From the NCBI GenBank assembly GCA_022822125.1, contig JAJECF010000048.1:16905-80904 (forward strand): 64,000 nt of DNA, read 5' to 3'. The translations under genes were made by a program, and so were the position numbers. The notes below the pieces were generated by a model. The model did no database searches. It was not told where the DNA came from and was given only the letters and a program-made list of their open reading frames with translations. Of this stretch, positions 32,129 to 41,459 are shown piece by piece (position 1 is the stretch's first letter; each line of letters begins with the position of its first letter). Source of the DNA: Alphaproteobacteria bacterium. GTDB taxonomy: Bacteria; Pseudomonadota; Alphaproteobacteria; Bin95.

Positions 32129-35100
32129 ATGGCGGGAACGAACGAGAAACTCACGGCGGCGGCCGAGGCCTATTTCGAGGATTTGCGCCGCATCCGCGCC
32201 TCGGGCGGCGCAACGGCCGAACGGTCGAATTACGGGCCGCTCAACAACCTGTTGAACGCGGTCGGCCAGACTCTCAAGCCCAAGGTCTTCTGCATTCAGG
32301 AGCTTGCCGAACAAGGCGCGGGCCATCCCGATTTCGGCCTCTATGCAGCGAAGCAGGTGCGAAAGGGAGAGCCGCGCGAGGGACAGCTTCCCGAATGCGG
32401 CGTCGTCGAGGTAAAACCCGTCGAGGACGATGCCTGGCTGACGGCGGCTTCGGATCAGGTCAGCCGCTATTGGGGCTGCTACCGGCTGGTGCTGGCGACC
32501 AATTTGCGGGATTTCGTGCTGGTCGGCGAGGACGGCGCCGGCCGCCCGGCGAAGCTCGAAACCTTCCGGCTGGCGGAGAGTGCGGAGGAATTCGCCCGCA
32601 AGCTGGAGACGCCGCGTGCCTTTGCAAGGGAAACGGGCGCGGGCCTCGGCGAATATCTCTCCCGCGCGCTCTCGCATCGCGCCGCGCTGGCGGAGCCGAA
32701 AGACCTTGCCCGCCTGCTCGCTTCCTATGCACGCGACGGCCTCGCGCGGGTCGAGGCGACGGGCGACGCCCCTTCCCTCGTGGCCGTGCGGTCGGCGCTG
32801 GAGGAAGCGCTTGGCGTTCGCTTCGAGGGCGAGCGGGGCGCGCGCTTCTTCCATTCGACGCTGGTGCAGACGCTCTTCTACGGCGTCTTCTCCGCCTGGG
32901 TGCTGTGGGCGCAGCAGCGGCCCCCACCGGCGGGCGGCTTCGATTGGCGCACGGCCGTCTGGCATTTGCGCGCGCCGGTGCTGCGGGCGCTGTTCCAGCA
33001 ATTGTCCGATCCCGGCCGGCTCCAGCCGCTCGGCCTCGTCGAGGTGCTGGACTGGACCGCCGCCGCGCTGGACCGCGTGGACCGCCCGGCCTTCTTCTCG
33101 CGCTTCGCCGAGGGCGAGGTCGTGCCCTATTTCTACGAGCCCTTCCTGGAGGCTTTCGACCCCGCGCTCCGCAGGCAATTAGGCGTCTGGTACACGCCCC
33201 CGGAAGTGGTCCGCTACATGGTCGCCCGCGTGGACCGGGCGCTGAAGGAGGATCTCGGCATCCCGGAGGGTCTGGCGGCGGAAAACGTTTATGTGCTGGA
33301 CCCTTGCTGCGGCACCGGGGCCTATTTGGCGGAGGTTCTGCGTCGCATCACGGCCCACCATCGCGGAATGGGCATGGATGCGCTCACGGGCGCTCTGGTG
33401 CGGCGGGCGTGGGCCGAACGCATTTTCGGCTTCGAGATTATGCCCGCGCCGTTGGTCGTGGCGCATTTGCAGGTTGGTCTTACCATGCAGGCGCTCAATA
33501 TACCGCTGGCCGAGGACGAAAGCGGCCACACCGGCATTTTCCTGACCAACGCCTTGACCGGTTGGGAGCCGACCGACAGGGAGAAACAGTTGGTCGCGTT
33601 TCCGGAACTGGAGGAGGAGCGCGACCGTGCAGACCGGGTGAAGCGGGACAGACCCATCCTCGTTGTCCTCGGCAATCCGCCCTATAACGGTTTTGCCGGC
33701 ATGGCGGTGGAGGAAGAGCGCGAACTCTCGACCGCTTACCGCACGGCGAAGCGCGTCCGCAAACCGGAGGGGCAGGGGCTGAACGACCTCTATGTCCGCT
33801 TCTTCCGCATGGCCGAACGCCGCATTGCGGAGAAGACCGGCCGGGGTATCGTCTGCTTCATTTCGAACTATTCTTGGCTTGACGGCCTGTCCTTCACGGG
33901 AATGCGCGAGCGTTATCTGGAAGCGTTCGACGCCATCCGGATCGATTGCCTGAACGGCGACAAATACAAGACCGGCAAGGTGGCACCGGACGGTTCGCCC
34001 GACCCCAGCATCTTCTCGACGGAAAGCGAGCCGGTCGGCATCCAGGTCGGCACAGCCATCGCGACTCTGGTGCGCAAGGCGGAGCACAAGCCGGCGGAGC
34101 GAGTAGAATTCCGGCATCTATGGGGCCGGGCCAAACATGCGGAACTGGCAAAGACGGCGGAGTCGGAGCTGGAAACGCTCTACAACGACATAATACCGGC
34201 CCTGCCGCTCGGCCTGCCCTTCGCGCAAACAGCGGTGAGCGCGGGTTGGTCCGACTGGCCTGCGCTGCCCGAGCTCTTCCCGGTGTCTTTCCCCGGCGTC
34301 AAGACCAGCCGCAACGGCTTCCTGATCGACACCGATCTCGACCGGCTCAGAGCGCGGATAGCGGACTATTTCGACCCGTTGTTGAGTCACGAGGAAATCG
34401 AGCGGCGTTATCCGGCGGCAATGAAGGCGACGGCGCGTTTCGACGCCCGCGCGGCTCGCGAAACGCTGCTGAAACGCGGCGGGCCGGACGATGCCGGCTT
34501 CGTTCGCCACGCCTACCGGCCGTTCGACGACCGCTGGCTCTATTGGGAGAAGGACACGAAGCTGCTTGACGAGAAGCGCGCCCGATACAAGCGACAGATA
34601 TTCGATGGGAATCTCTGGATCGAGGCGCGCGAACGGGACGCCAGGGAGGACTATTCGCGCGGCGCGTTGGTGCGCCATCTTGCGGACAATTTCGGCAACG
34701 GCCTGTCCAGTTTCTTTCCCGTATGGCTGCGCGACGACGATCTCGGAGGCAATGGCGATGGTGCGCGCCGGGCTAACCTAACGGAAGCCGCCTATTGCTA
34801 CCTGAGGCGCCTCGGGCTCGGCGGGGAGGACCTGTTCCACCATATTCTTACGGTGCTGCACGACCCGGCATATCGGCGGGCCAATGCCGGGGCGCTGCGC
34901 ATAGGCTGGCCGCGTATCCCGCTGCCCGGCTGGCCAAACGGGGAGGCCAGTGGCTCGGCGGCGGTCCTTTCCAGATCGGCAGCGTGCGGTCGCCACCTCG
35001 CTGCGCTACTGGACCCCGGAACGCCCGTCCCCGGCGTGACGCAAGCTCCGCTCCGCCCGGAGATCGAAGCCATCGCCGCCGTCACCGCCATCGGCGGAGG

Positions 35101-35485
35101 CTATATGGAAGGAGACGATTTCGCCGTAACCGTCGGCTGGGGCCATTATGGCCGGGACGACGCCGTGATGCCCGGCCAGGGCCGCGCGGTCGAACGTCCC
35201 TTTACCCCGGAGGAGCGCTCCGCCATGGGCGCAACCCTGCCTGCGCTCGGCGAAACCACCTTCGACATTTACCTGAATGCCAAGGCATACTGGCGCAACG
35301 TCCCCGCCGCTGTCTGGACCTACCGCCTCGGGGGCTACCGGGTCCTCAAGAAATGGCTCTCCTACCGTGAGCGTCCCATCCTCGGCCGGTCCCTGCTGAT
35401 CGAGGAGGTGCAGCACTTTGCGGAGACGGCGCGGCGGATTGCGGCGATATCGACGCTTGAACGCCTTTCCCTGCCCGCCGGATAG
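32129..35485 (+). CDS. Single-chain type ISP/IIG-like restriction-modification enzyme (N6-adenine methylase)
   Basis: A 1118-residue protein. The N-terminus has a PD-(D/E)xK nuclease-like pattern (Pro67-Asp68, then Glu94-Val-Lys96 in GVVEVKPV). The methylase core has SAM motif I VLDPCCGTGAYL near residue 390 and the catalytic NPPY at 516-519, the gamma-type N6-adenine pattern. The C-terminal third resembles type ISP target-recognition domains (the stretch ending EVQHFAETARRIAAIS). No helicase motifs (Walker A or DEAD) are seen, so it is shorter than classic LlaGI-type ISP enzymes and fits type IIG better. It should both methylate and cut DNA. No separate specificity or nuclease gene is adjacent. 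Confidence 0.88.
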   Translation: MAGTNEKLTAAAEAYFEDLRRIRASGGATAERSNYGPLNNLLNAVGQTLKPKVFCIQELAEQGAGHPDFGLYAAKQVRKGEPREGQLPECGVVEVKPVEDDAWLTAASDQVSRYWGCYRLVLATNLRDFVLVGEDGAGRPAKLETFRLAESAEEFARKLETPRAFARETGAGLGEYLSRALSHRAALAEPKDLARLLASYARDGLARVEATGDAPSLVAVRSALEEALGVRFEGERGARFFHSTLVQTLFYGVFSAWVLWAQQRPPPAGGFDWRTAVWHLRAPVLRALFQQLSDPGRLQPLGLVEVLDWTAAALDRVDRPAFFSRFAEGEVVPYFYEPFLEAFDPALRRQLGVWYTPPEVVRYMVARVDRALKEDLGIPEGLAAENVYVLDPCCGTGAYLAEVLRRITAHHRGMGMDALTGALVRRAWAERIFGFEIMPAPLVVAHLQVGLTMQALNIPLAEDESGHTGIFLTNALTGWEPTDREKQLVAFPELEEERDRADRVKRDRPILVVLGNPPYNGFAGMAVEEERELSTAYRTAKRVRKPEGQGLNDLYVRFFRMAERRIAEKTGRGIVCFISNYSWLDGLSFTGMRERYLEAFDAIRIDCLNGDKYKTGKVAPDGSPDPSIFSTESEPVGIQVGTAIATLVRKAEHKPAERVEFRHLWGRAKHAELAKTAESELETLYNDIIPALPLGLPFAQTAVSAGWSDWPALPELFPVSFPGVKTSRNGFLIDTDLDRLRARIADYFDPLLSHEEIERRYPAAMKATARFDARAARETLLKRGGPDDAGFVRHAYRPFDDRWLYWEKDTKLLDEKRARYKRQIFDGNLWIEARERDAREDYSRGALVRHLADNFGNGLSSFFPVWLRDDDLGGNGDGARRANLTEAAYCYLRRLGLGGEDLFHHILTVLHDPAYRRANAGALRIGWPRIPLPGWPNGEASGSAAVLSRSAACGRHLAALLDPGTPVPGVTQAPLRPEIEAIAAVTAIGGGYMEGDDFAVTVGWGHYGRDDAVMPGQGRAVERPFTPEERSAMGATLPALGETTFDIYLNAKAYWRNVPAAVWTYRLGGYRVLKKWLSYRERPILGRSLLIEEVQHFAETARRIAAISTLERLSLPAG

Positions 35486-35618
35486 CAAATGATATGGGCT
35501 GCACGGCCTCCGGTGTGTGATGGAGTGCTGGATTAGTTAGGATTTTATACCACTTTCTCTTGATAATAGCCCCTATATGTTCCATATTGCCGCCCTCGAA
35601 AACAAGGAGGCGGCGGAC

Positions 35619-35730
35619 ATGCCGAAGGCGCTTTCCCTCGACCTGGCGGATGCAGGGCCTCGATGCGTTGGCGGCGGAAATAGGCCGGCGGGCGGCATAG
35701 CCGGAACCCCCTGCCCGATGCGGCGTCTCC
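35619..35730 (+). pseudogene. Possible IS630-type transposase 5' remnant
   Basis: An ATG at 35619 with a strong GGAGG before it opens with MPKALSLDL, which matches the usual beginning of IS630-family transposases, but the similarity stops after nine codons. The preceding DNA (35520-35580) is AT-rich, unlike its surroundings, as terminal regions of an IS often are. No inverted repeat partner or target duplication was found. The match is short and may be chance. Confidence 0.3.
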
Positions 35731-35774
35731 TATGCCGGGGCGGGATATCGCCCATGCGCTCTGCGCATGCAGAT

Positions 35775-35801
35775 CATGACACCGCATGACATTTCATGAC
35801 A
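35775..35801. promoter_or_regulatory. Three phased CATGACA decamers upstream of folE
   Basis: CATGACACCG, CATGACATTT and CATGACATGT follow each other at 35775, 35785 and 35795 with a strict 10-bp period, about 130 bp before the folE ATG. Read on the other strand they are TGTCATG repeats, as at 19611 and 62061. The rest of the 35486-35930 stretch holds the possible IS630 remnant and no other gene. Confidence 0.6.
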
Positions 35802-35930
35802 TGTCCCGTTCTATTCTCCCGGAGCCATGCGCTTTCCTTTCGCGCTTCCCGCCTCCTTACGGCGCGCGCGTCTCGACCCGGGCGCGCCGCTGTTGTAGCA
35901 ATGCGAGCGATACGCAACGGGAAGGACAAC

Positions 35931-36545
35931 ATGGCTCCGGATTCAGGACACAGCGCCCCTCCGGTCCGCCCGAGCCGGGCGCAGGCCGAGGAGGCGGTGC
36001 GCACCCTCTTGCGCTGGGCGGGCGACGACCCCGCGCGCGAAGGCCTGGTCGGCACGCCGGACCGGGTGCTCCGCGCCTATCGCGAGTTCTTCGCCGGCTA
36101 TGAGGAAGACCCGGTGACGGTGCTGGAGCGCACCTTCGAGGAGACGGCAGACTATGACGAGATGATCCTGGTGCGCGACATCCGCCTGGAAAGCCATTGC
36201 GAGCACCATATCGTGCCGATCCTCGGCAAGGCCCATGTCGGCTACCTGCCGGCCGGCCGCGTGGTCGGCATCTCCAAGCTCGCCCGCGTCGTCGATATCT
36301 TCGCCAAGCGCCTGCAGATCCAGGAGAGGCTCACCACCCAGATCGCCGACGCCATCGACCATGTGCTGAAGCCGCGCGGCGTGGCGGTCGTCATCGAGGC
36401 CACGCATATGTGCATGTCCACGCGCGGCATCCACAAGACCGCGTCGTCCACCGTGACCAGCCGGATGCTCGGCAGCTTCCGCTCCGATCCGACCACGCGG
36501 CGCGAATTCCTGACCATGATCGGGCGCGGTGGCGATTCCGTCTGA
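35931..36545 (+). CDS. folE: GTP cyclohydrolase I
   Basis: Makes dihydroneopterin triphosphate from GTP, the first step to folate and other pterins. It has 204 residues from the ATG at 35931, which follows AAGGA by 6 bp. An upstream ATG at 35796 would add 45 unrelated residues. Zinc ligands fit the family: Cys and His in [11 protein letters not shown] and Cys in [10 protein letters not shown]. The [20 protein letters not shown] segment is also diagnostic. It is preceded by the phased CATGACA motif. Confidence 0.95.
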   Translation: MAPDSGHSAPPVRPSRAQAEEAVRTLLRWAGDDPAREGLVGTPDRVLRAYREFFAGYEEDPVTVLERTFEETADYDEMILVRDIRLESHCEHHIVPILGKAHVGYLPAGRVVGISKLARVVDIFAKRLQIQERLTTQIADAIDHVLKPRGVAVVIEATHMCMSTRGIHKTASSTVTSRMLGSFRSDPTTRREFLTMIGRGGDSV

Positions 36546-36590
36546 GCCGCGTTATCCTGCCGCCCGAACGGATACCGGAGGGAGGACGCC

Positions 36591-37115
36591 ATGACCTATA
36601 CGCTCGAGCAATTCGCCGCCGAATGCCGCGCGGCGCTGGCCGCAGACAGCGGCCGGGCAGGCAAGGAAGGCGTGCTCGCCTGCGTGAAGAAGGCGCTGGC
36701 GAGCCCGGAATTCCTGCAGACCCATCTGGGCCCCCAGGCCACAGCCGAACGCGACATCATCTATGAGGACCCGGAATACGGCTTCTGTATCTGCGCGCAT
36801 GTCTATGAAGGCGCGCGGACGGGCGGCCCGCACGACCACGGGCCGACCTGGGCGATCTACGGCCAGGCCTTCGGCGAGACGGAGATGACCGACTGGCGCA
36901 TCGTGGCGCCGCCGGAGGGCGACCGGCCGGGCCGGGTCGCGCTCGCCCGCAGCTACACGATGAAGCCGGGCGACGCCCATCTCTACGATGTGGGCGATGT
37001 GCATGCGCCGCGCCGCATGTCGGCCACGCGCCTCATCCGCATCGAGGGCTGCGACACGATGAAGGTCAAGCGCACGCCGCTCATGGCGGTGGAAGAAGCG
37101 GACGCCGCGCAATGA
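36591..37115 (+). CDS. Cysteine dioxygenase-like (double-stranded beta-helix) metalloprotein
   Basis: A 174-residue cupin-fold protein. The likely iron ligands are in GPHDHGPTW (H-x-H) and in a second His, DVHAPRR, near residue 140. The family (predicted metal-dependent enzymes with a double-stranded beta-helix) includes cysteine dioxygenase-like and 3-mercaptopropionate dioxygenase-like proteins. Substrate is unknown. It overlaps the following TauD-type gene by 4 bp, so the two are co-translated. Confidence 0.75.
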   Translation: MTYTLEQFAAECRAALAADSGRAGKEGVLACVKKALASPEFLQTHLGPQATAERDIIYEDPEYGFCICAHVYEGARTGGPHDHGPTWAIYGQAFGETEMTDWRIVAPPEGDRPGRVALARSYTMKPGDAHLYDVGDVHAPRRMSATRLIRIEGCDTMKVKRTPLMAVEEADAAQ

Positions 37116-37999
37116 GCGTGCGGATCCGCAGGCTGACGCCGGCCTTTGCGGGCGAGGTCTCGGGCGTCGATACCACCCGCCCGCTGCCGCCGGGGGTGGC
37201 GGAGGAACTCGACGCCGGCATGGCCGAACACGGCGTGCTCGTATTCCCGGACCAGGCGCTGACGGACGAGCAGCAGGCGGCGTTCAGCCAGAATTTCGGC
37301 CGGCTGGAAATGCCGTCGGCGGTGTCCAACATCACCAAGGAGCATGAGCGCCGGCTCGGCCCCGCCATGGCGGATGTCTCCAACCTCACCAGGGAGCACC
37401 GGCCCTTCGACCGCGAGGACCGGCGGCGCATGTTCAATCTCGGCAACCGCCTTTGGCACTCGGATTCCTCCTTCCGGGCGGTGCCGGCGAAATACTCGCT
37501 GCTCTCCGGGCGTATCCTGCCGTCGCGCGGCGGCGATACCGAGTTCGCCGACATGGCCGGAGCTTACGACGCGCTCGACGCGGCGATGAAGGCGCGGATC
37601 GAGGACCTGGTCTGCGAGCACTCGCTGCTCTATTCGCGGGGCCGGCTCGGCTTCGAGGGCCTGACGGAGGAGGAGAAGGCCAATTTCCGCCCCGTGCGTC
37701 AGGCGCTTGTACGCGTCCACCCCGCGAACGGGCGCAAGTCGCTCTACCTCTCCGCCCATGCCGGCAGGATCGTCGGCTGGCCGGTGCCCGAAGGCCGCCT
37801 GCTGCTGGAGGAGCTGACCGAGCACGCGACGCAGCCGGCGTTCGTCTATGCCCATGAATGGCGCGTGAACGATCTCGTCGTCTGGGACAACCGGCGCACC
37901 ATGCACCGCGCGCGCCCCTTCGACGATGTCCACGAAGTCCGCGACATGCGCCGCACCACCGTGGCCGGCGAGGAAATGACGGCCGCCCAGGCGGCCTGA
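37112..37999 (+). CDS. TauD/TfdA-family alpha-ketoglutarate-dependent dioxygenase
   Basis: A 295-residue non-haem iron dioxygenase. The iron ligands are His and Asp in LWHSDSSF (about residue 113-115) and a distal His in RTMHRARPF near 268, with the Arg of the oxoglutarate-binding segment nearby. Members oxidise taurine, aryloxyacetates, sulfonates or similar. It is coupled to the cupin-like gene upstream and is followed 5 bp later by an MmgE/PrpD gene. Confidence 0.87.
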   Translation: MSVRIRRLTPAFAGEVSGVDTTRPLPPGVAEELDAGMAEHGVLVFPDQALTDEQQAAFSQNFGRLEMPSAVSNITKEHERRLGPAMADVSNLTREHRPFDREDRRRMFNLGNRLWHSDSSFRAVPAKYSLLSGRILPSRGGDTEFADMAGAYDALDAAMKARIEDLVCEHSLLYSRGRLGFEGLTEEEKANFRPVRQALVRVHPANGRKSLYLSAHAGRIVGWPVPEGRLLLEELTEHATQPAFVYAHEWRVNDLVVWDNRRTMHRARPFDDVHEVRDMRRTTVAGEEMTAAQAA

Positions 38000-38004
38000 C
38001 GGCG

Positions 38005-39423
38005 GTGCCCGACAGCGGCGGTCCGGCGCCCAACCCGGCGGAGCGGCTCGCGGCCTTTGCGGCGGGGCTGCGTGCGGAGGATGTGCCTCCCGCCGTCCGG
38101 GAGCGCGCCCGGCATCTGATTCTGGATGCGCTCGGCGTGGCGGCGGCCTCCAGCCGGCAGGAGTTCGCGCGCGTCATGCTGGAGGGCTTCCGGGCGGCCG
38201 GCGGCGAAGGCGGGTCCGGCGTGGTGGCGATGGGGGCGCGGCTTTCGCTTCGCGATGCGGCGGCGCTCAATGCCGCGCTCATCCACGGCCTCGATTTCGA
38301 CGACACCCATCCGGGCGCGGTGGTGCATTGCACAGCCGTTTCCCTGCCCGCCGCGCTGGCGCTCGGGGAAGAACGCGACGCGCCCGGCGCGGAAATCCTC
38401 ACCGCCTATATCGCCGCGATGGAATGCGCGGCGCGGATCGGCCTCGCCGCCGATTACGGGTTCCACCGGCGCGGCTTCCACGCCACCGGCATTGCGGGAC
38501 ATTTCTCTTCGGCGCTGGCGGCGGGGCGGCTCATGGGCCTCGATGCAGCCGCGCTCGCCTCGGCGCAGGGCGTGTGCGTTTCGACGGCGGCGTCTAGCCG
38601 CGAGTTCTGGTCGGACGGCGCCTGGAACAAGCGCCTCCATCCCGGCTGGGCGGCGCAGGCCGGCATCACCGCGGCAGGGCTCGCGGGCGCAGGTTTCAAG
38701 GGCTGCGAGCGGCCCTATGACGGACGCTTCGGCCTCTTCCGCATGCTGATGGGGGAAGAGGCGGCCGGTGTCGATTTGTCCCTGCTGGCGGACGGGCTGG
38801 GCGAACGCTGGGAGCTGCTCGACTCCGCCGTCAAACCCTTCCCGACCTGCCACTACACCCATGCGATCATCGACAGCGCCATCGCGCTCCGCCGGGATCA
38901 TGGCCTCGAACAGGATGACATCGCCCGCATCACGGTGCTGGTGCATGAAGACCTGATTGCGGCGCTGATGGAGCCGGATGCGCTGAAGCGCAGGCCGCCG
39001 GAAGACTATGCCGCACGCTTCAGCGCTCCCTGGGCGGCGGCGTGCGGGCTGGCGCTGGGCAGGCTCGGCCTCGCCGAACTGGAGCCGGAGGCTCTCAGCG
39101 ACCCGCAAGTGCTGGCGCTGGCGGCCCGCGTTGAATGCCGCCCGGACCCGGACTCGCTCTTCCCGCGCTATTTCTCCGCCGGCGTCGAGGTCGAGACCCG
39201 CTCGGGCGCGCGCTTCAGGCACCACGAGCCGGTCAATCGCGGCGCCGGCGACCGGGCGCTCGCCAATGCCGAAATCGTGGAGAAATTCCGCGCCAATGCC
39301 GCCCCGGCGCTGGGCGAAACGCGGGCCGAAACCATGGCCGGGCATGTACTGGATATGGAGCGGATCTCGGGAAGGGAGCTGATGCTGGGATTGATACCGG
39401 CGGCGTCGGGATGCGATTTATGA
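38005..39423 (+). CDS. MmgE/PrpD-family protein
   Basis: A 472-residue protein of the family that includes 2-methylcitrate dehydratase and cis-aconitate decarboxylase. A GTG at 38005 (VPDSGGPAPNPAERL) is the likely start, as it lies 5 bp after the TauD stop. The segments HGLDFDDTHPGAV and FHATGIAGHFSSALAAG and the late PTCHYTHAIIDSAI are conserved features. A GC-rich codon bias matches its neighbours. Exact substrate is uncertain. It is part of the catabolic block that leads to the TRAP transporter. Confidence 0.87.
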   Translation: MPDSGGPAPNPAERLAAFAAGLRAEDVPPAVRERARHLILDALGVAAASSRQEFARVMLEGFRAAGGEGGSGVVAMGARLSLRDAAALNAALIHGLDFDDTHPGAVVHCTAVSLPAALALGEERDAPGAEILTAYIAAMECAARIGLAADYGFHRRGFHATGIAGHFSSALAAGRLMGLDAAALASAQGVCVSTAASSREFWSDGAWNKRLHPGWAAQAGITAAGLAGAGFKGCERPYDGRFGLFRMLMGEEAAGVDLSLLADGLGERWELLDSAVKPFPTCHYTHAIIDSAIALRRDHGLEQDDIARITVLVHEDLIAALMEPDALKRRPPEDYAARFSAPWAAACGLALGRLGLAELEPEALSDPQVLALAARVECRPDPDSLFPRYFSAGVEVETRSGARFRHHEPVNRGAGDRALANAEIVEKFRANAAPALGETRAETMAGHVLDMERISGRELMLGLIPAASGCDL

Positions 39424-39524
39424 AGGATGCCGCCTTGCCGACGCGCCGCCCGGCACTGTTGAGCGACAGGACGCTGGCCAAAGGCGGTTCCGCCATGTTT
39501 CAATCCGACAAGATAAGGGCCTGA
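39420..39524 (+). CDS. Possible 34-residue peptide overlapping the MmgE/PrpD stop
   Basis: An ATG at 39420 overlaps the TGA of the preceding gene (ATGA), and the frame runs 34 codons, beginning MKDAALPTRRPALL. It has no recognised motif and no hydrophobic helix. The ATGA overlap makes translation possible, but a spurious frame is as likely. Confidence 0.2.
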   Translation: MKDAALPTRRPALLSDRTLAKGGSAMFQSDKIRA

Positions 39525-39655
39525 CGCAACCGAACGCGCACAAGGAATCAGCACGGTCAAACCGTAAGCCGCCGCATGTACTGCGGGCGATCGCTGCCTC
39601 ATAGGCCGCGCCCATCGAACCGACAAGCCGCAGGCGACCAGGGAGGAACTACGCC

Positions 39656-40843
39656 ATGACGCTTTCTCGACGCGATTTTCTGCGCATTTCCGCAGACTAC
39701 GGGACCAAGGCAGCCATCTTCGCCGCCGTTGCCGGAACGACGTCCGCCACGCTCATCAGTCAATTTGCGGCCAAGGACGCGCAGGCTGCCAAAAAGGCCA
39801 AATATAAGATCCGTTTCGGCGCCAGCACTATAAATCCGAAGAACGAGGAATTCCTGCAAACCCGCGTCTATGACTTCGCCAAATGGATCGAAGAAGGATC
39901 GGATGGCGAAATCGCCATGCAGGTCATCGGCAGCACTCAGGCCTGCGCGGAAAACCAGTGCGTCGAGCGGGTCGGGGCCGGTGTCCTCGATATGGGCGCC
40001 TCTTCGGCGCAGAATGCCGCTGCCATCGTCTATCACGCGCAGGCGCTCGACTGGCCGTTCCTGTGGCGGGATCCGCAATCGCTCATCAACCTGTTGCACG
40101 ATCCTGGCATGAACCCGGTCTATAGGGATGTCTGGCGGAACAAATACGGTATCGAATTCCTCTATTGCACCAACGAGTTGCGCGACATTTTCATGGGGTT
40201 GAAATACAGCGATCTGCCGGAGGTCCGACACCCGGAAGCCCTGAAAGGCCGCAAGCTCCGGATCACCAACTCCACCATGATCCAGAATTTCGCGGCTTCG
40301 CTCGGCATGAGCCCGGTGCCGCTCGCCTGGACCGAGACGCTGGAAGGCATGAAGTCCGGTGTCGTCGATGGTATGGAGACCTGGGGCGGCGCGGCGGCGG
40401 GCTTCGGTATGACCAAGGTCACGGCTCAGGCGCTCGAGCTGAACTTCTGCCCCGGTACGGCCTCGATTTTCATCAATTCGCGGACGATGGAGCGCATGCC
40501 GGCACGTCTGCAGGACGTGGTCCGCGAAGCCAGCCGCAGGGCGAGCGAAGCCTCGTATCACAAGCTTCAAGACGCCTTGAACACCGTCACAGGCGCGGGA
40601 CCGAACCCGACGGCGGACAGCAACTATGTGCAGATGAAGGACACGATGCGCCATGTCCGCCTGACCGAGGACGAAATGGACGCATTCCGCGATCGCGGCT
40701 CGGTCGAACGCAACGGCGAGATCTACAGCGGGATCCGCAAGGAGCTGGACGATCTGGCGGGCCTCGACGTGTTCGGCGCTATTGCCGAGTTCGAAAAGAA
40801 AGTCCGTGGCAAACCGCTGAATCCGCAGAAGTGGTGGGCATAG
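39656..40843 (+). CDS. dctP: TRAP transporter substrate-binding protein (DctP-type)
   Basis: A 395-residue periplasmic solute receptor. The N-terminus SRRDFLRIS followed by a hydrophobic stretch is a Tat-type signal. The conserved GMETWGGAAAGFG and LKGRKLRITNS parts fit TRAP binding proteins of the DctP/TAXI-like group for organic acids. It precedes dctQ and dctM and so delivers the substrate to them. The ligand is probably a carboxylate linked to the upstream catabolic genes (inference). Confidence 0.9.
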   Translation: MTLSRRDFLRISADYGTKAAIFAAVAGTTSATLISQFAAKDAQAAKKAKYKIRFGASTINPKNEEFLQTRVYDFAKWIEEGSDGEIAMQVIGSTQACAENQCVERVGAGVLDMGASSAQNAAAIVYHAQALDWPFLWRDPQSLINLLHDPGMNPVYRDVWRNKYGIEFLYCTNELRDIFMGLKYSDLPEVRHPEALKGRKLRITNSTMIQNFAASLGMSPVPLAWTETLEGMKSGVVDGMETWGGAAAGFGMTKVTAQALELNFCPGTASIFINSRTMERMPARLQDVVREASRRASEASYHKLQDALNTVTGAGPNPTADSNYVQMKDTMRHVRLTEDEMDAFRDRGSVERNGEIYSGIRKELDDLAGLDVFGAIAEFEKKVRGKPLNPQKWWA

Positions 40844-40943
40844 TCGCGTGGCCGGACCCCGGAAGCCGTCAGGCTGTCCGGGGCCTACTCAATCCTTTTC
40901 CGGACGGAAATCCCTGACTGCCTGACGGCGTCGGGGATACCGA

Positions 40944-41459
40944 GTGTGTCTGATGGGCCAGCGGTTCGACGACCTGATTTCATGGATCGAAAAGGCGGTG
41001 ATGCTGCTCGCCTACGTGACGATCATCTTGGTGGTGGGGCTGGAGACGATCCGGCGGATGATCACGGGCGAGCAGGCAGCTTGGGGGCCGGAGATCGCAA
41101 TGGGCGCGTTCGTCTGGCTCTCATGGTTCGCCATGTCGAGCGGCGTGCGCACGGGCGCGCATCTCTCTTTCACCACCATGCGGGACCGCATGCCCGACGG
41201 GGTTCGCCGGGGTGTGGAGGTCTTCGACTGCCTTCTCTGGTTCGTGCTGGGCGCTGTCGTCATCGTCGCGTCGTGGGATGTCGTGATGCTGAATGAGCGC
41301 TTCAATATCAAGATCTTCGGCACCGACATCCCGATCGCCGCGATCTCAATTGCCGTGCCACTCGGCTGGGGCTTCACCATGGTGCGGGTGCTGCAACAAC
41401 TGGTCCGGGTGTTGCAGGGCAAGACCGGCCCGCATATCACGGCGGAGGAAATCCGATGA
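40944..41459 (+). CDS. dctQ: TRAP transporter small membrane subunit (DctQ)
   Basis: A 171-residue four-helix membrane protein. The GTG at 40944 is chosen because GGGGA lies 8 bp before it, and the ATG at 40953 is an alternative. The typical EIAMGAFVWLSWFAMSSGVRTGAHL segment of DctQ is present. It overlaps the start of dctM by 4 bp. The 100-bp gap after dctP contains no recognisable feature. Confidence 0.88.
   Translation: MCLMGQRFDDLISWIEKAVMLLAYVTIILVVGLETIRRMITGEQAAWGPEIAMGAFVWLSWFAMSSGVRTGAHLSFTTMRDRMPDGVRRGVEVFDCLLWFVLGAVVIVASWDVVMLNERFNIKIFGTDIPIAAISIAVPLGWGFTMVRVLQQLVRVLQGKTGPHITAEEIR

Noticed and set aside
35545..35787. Leftward 80-codon ORF between the restriction enzyme and folE
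   Set aside because: Arg/Pro-rich with no ribosome site or motif, and it overlaps the CATGACA repeat array.
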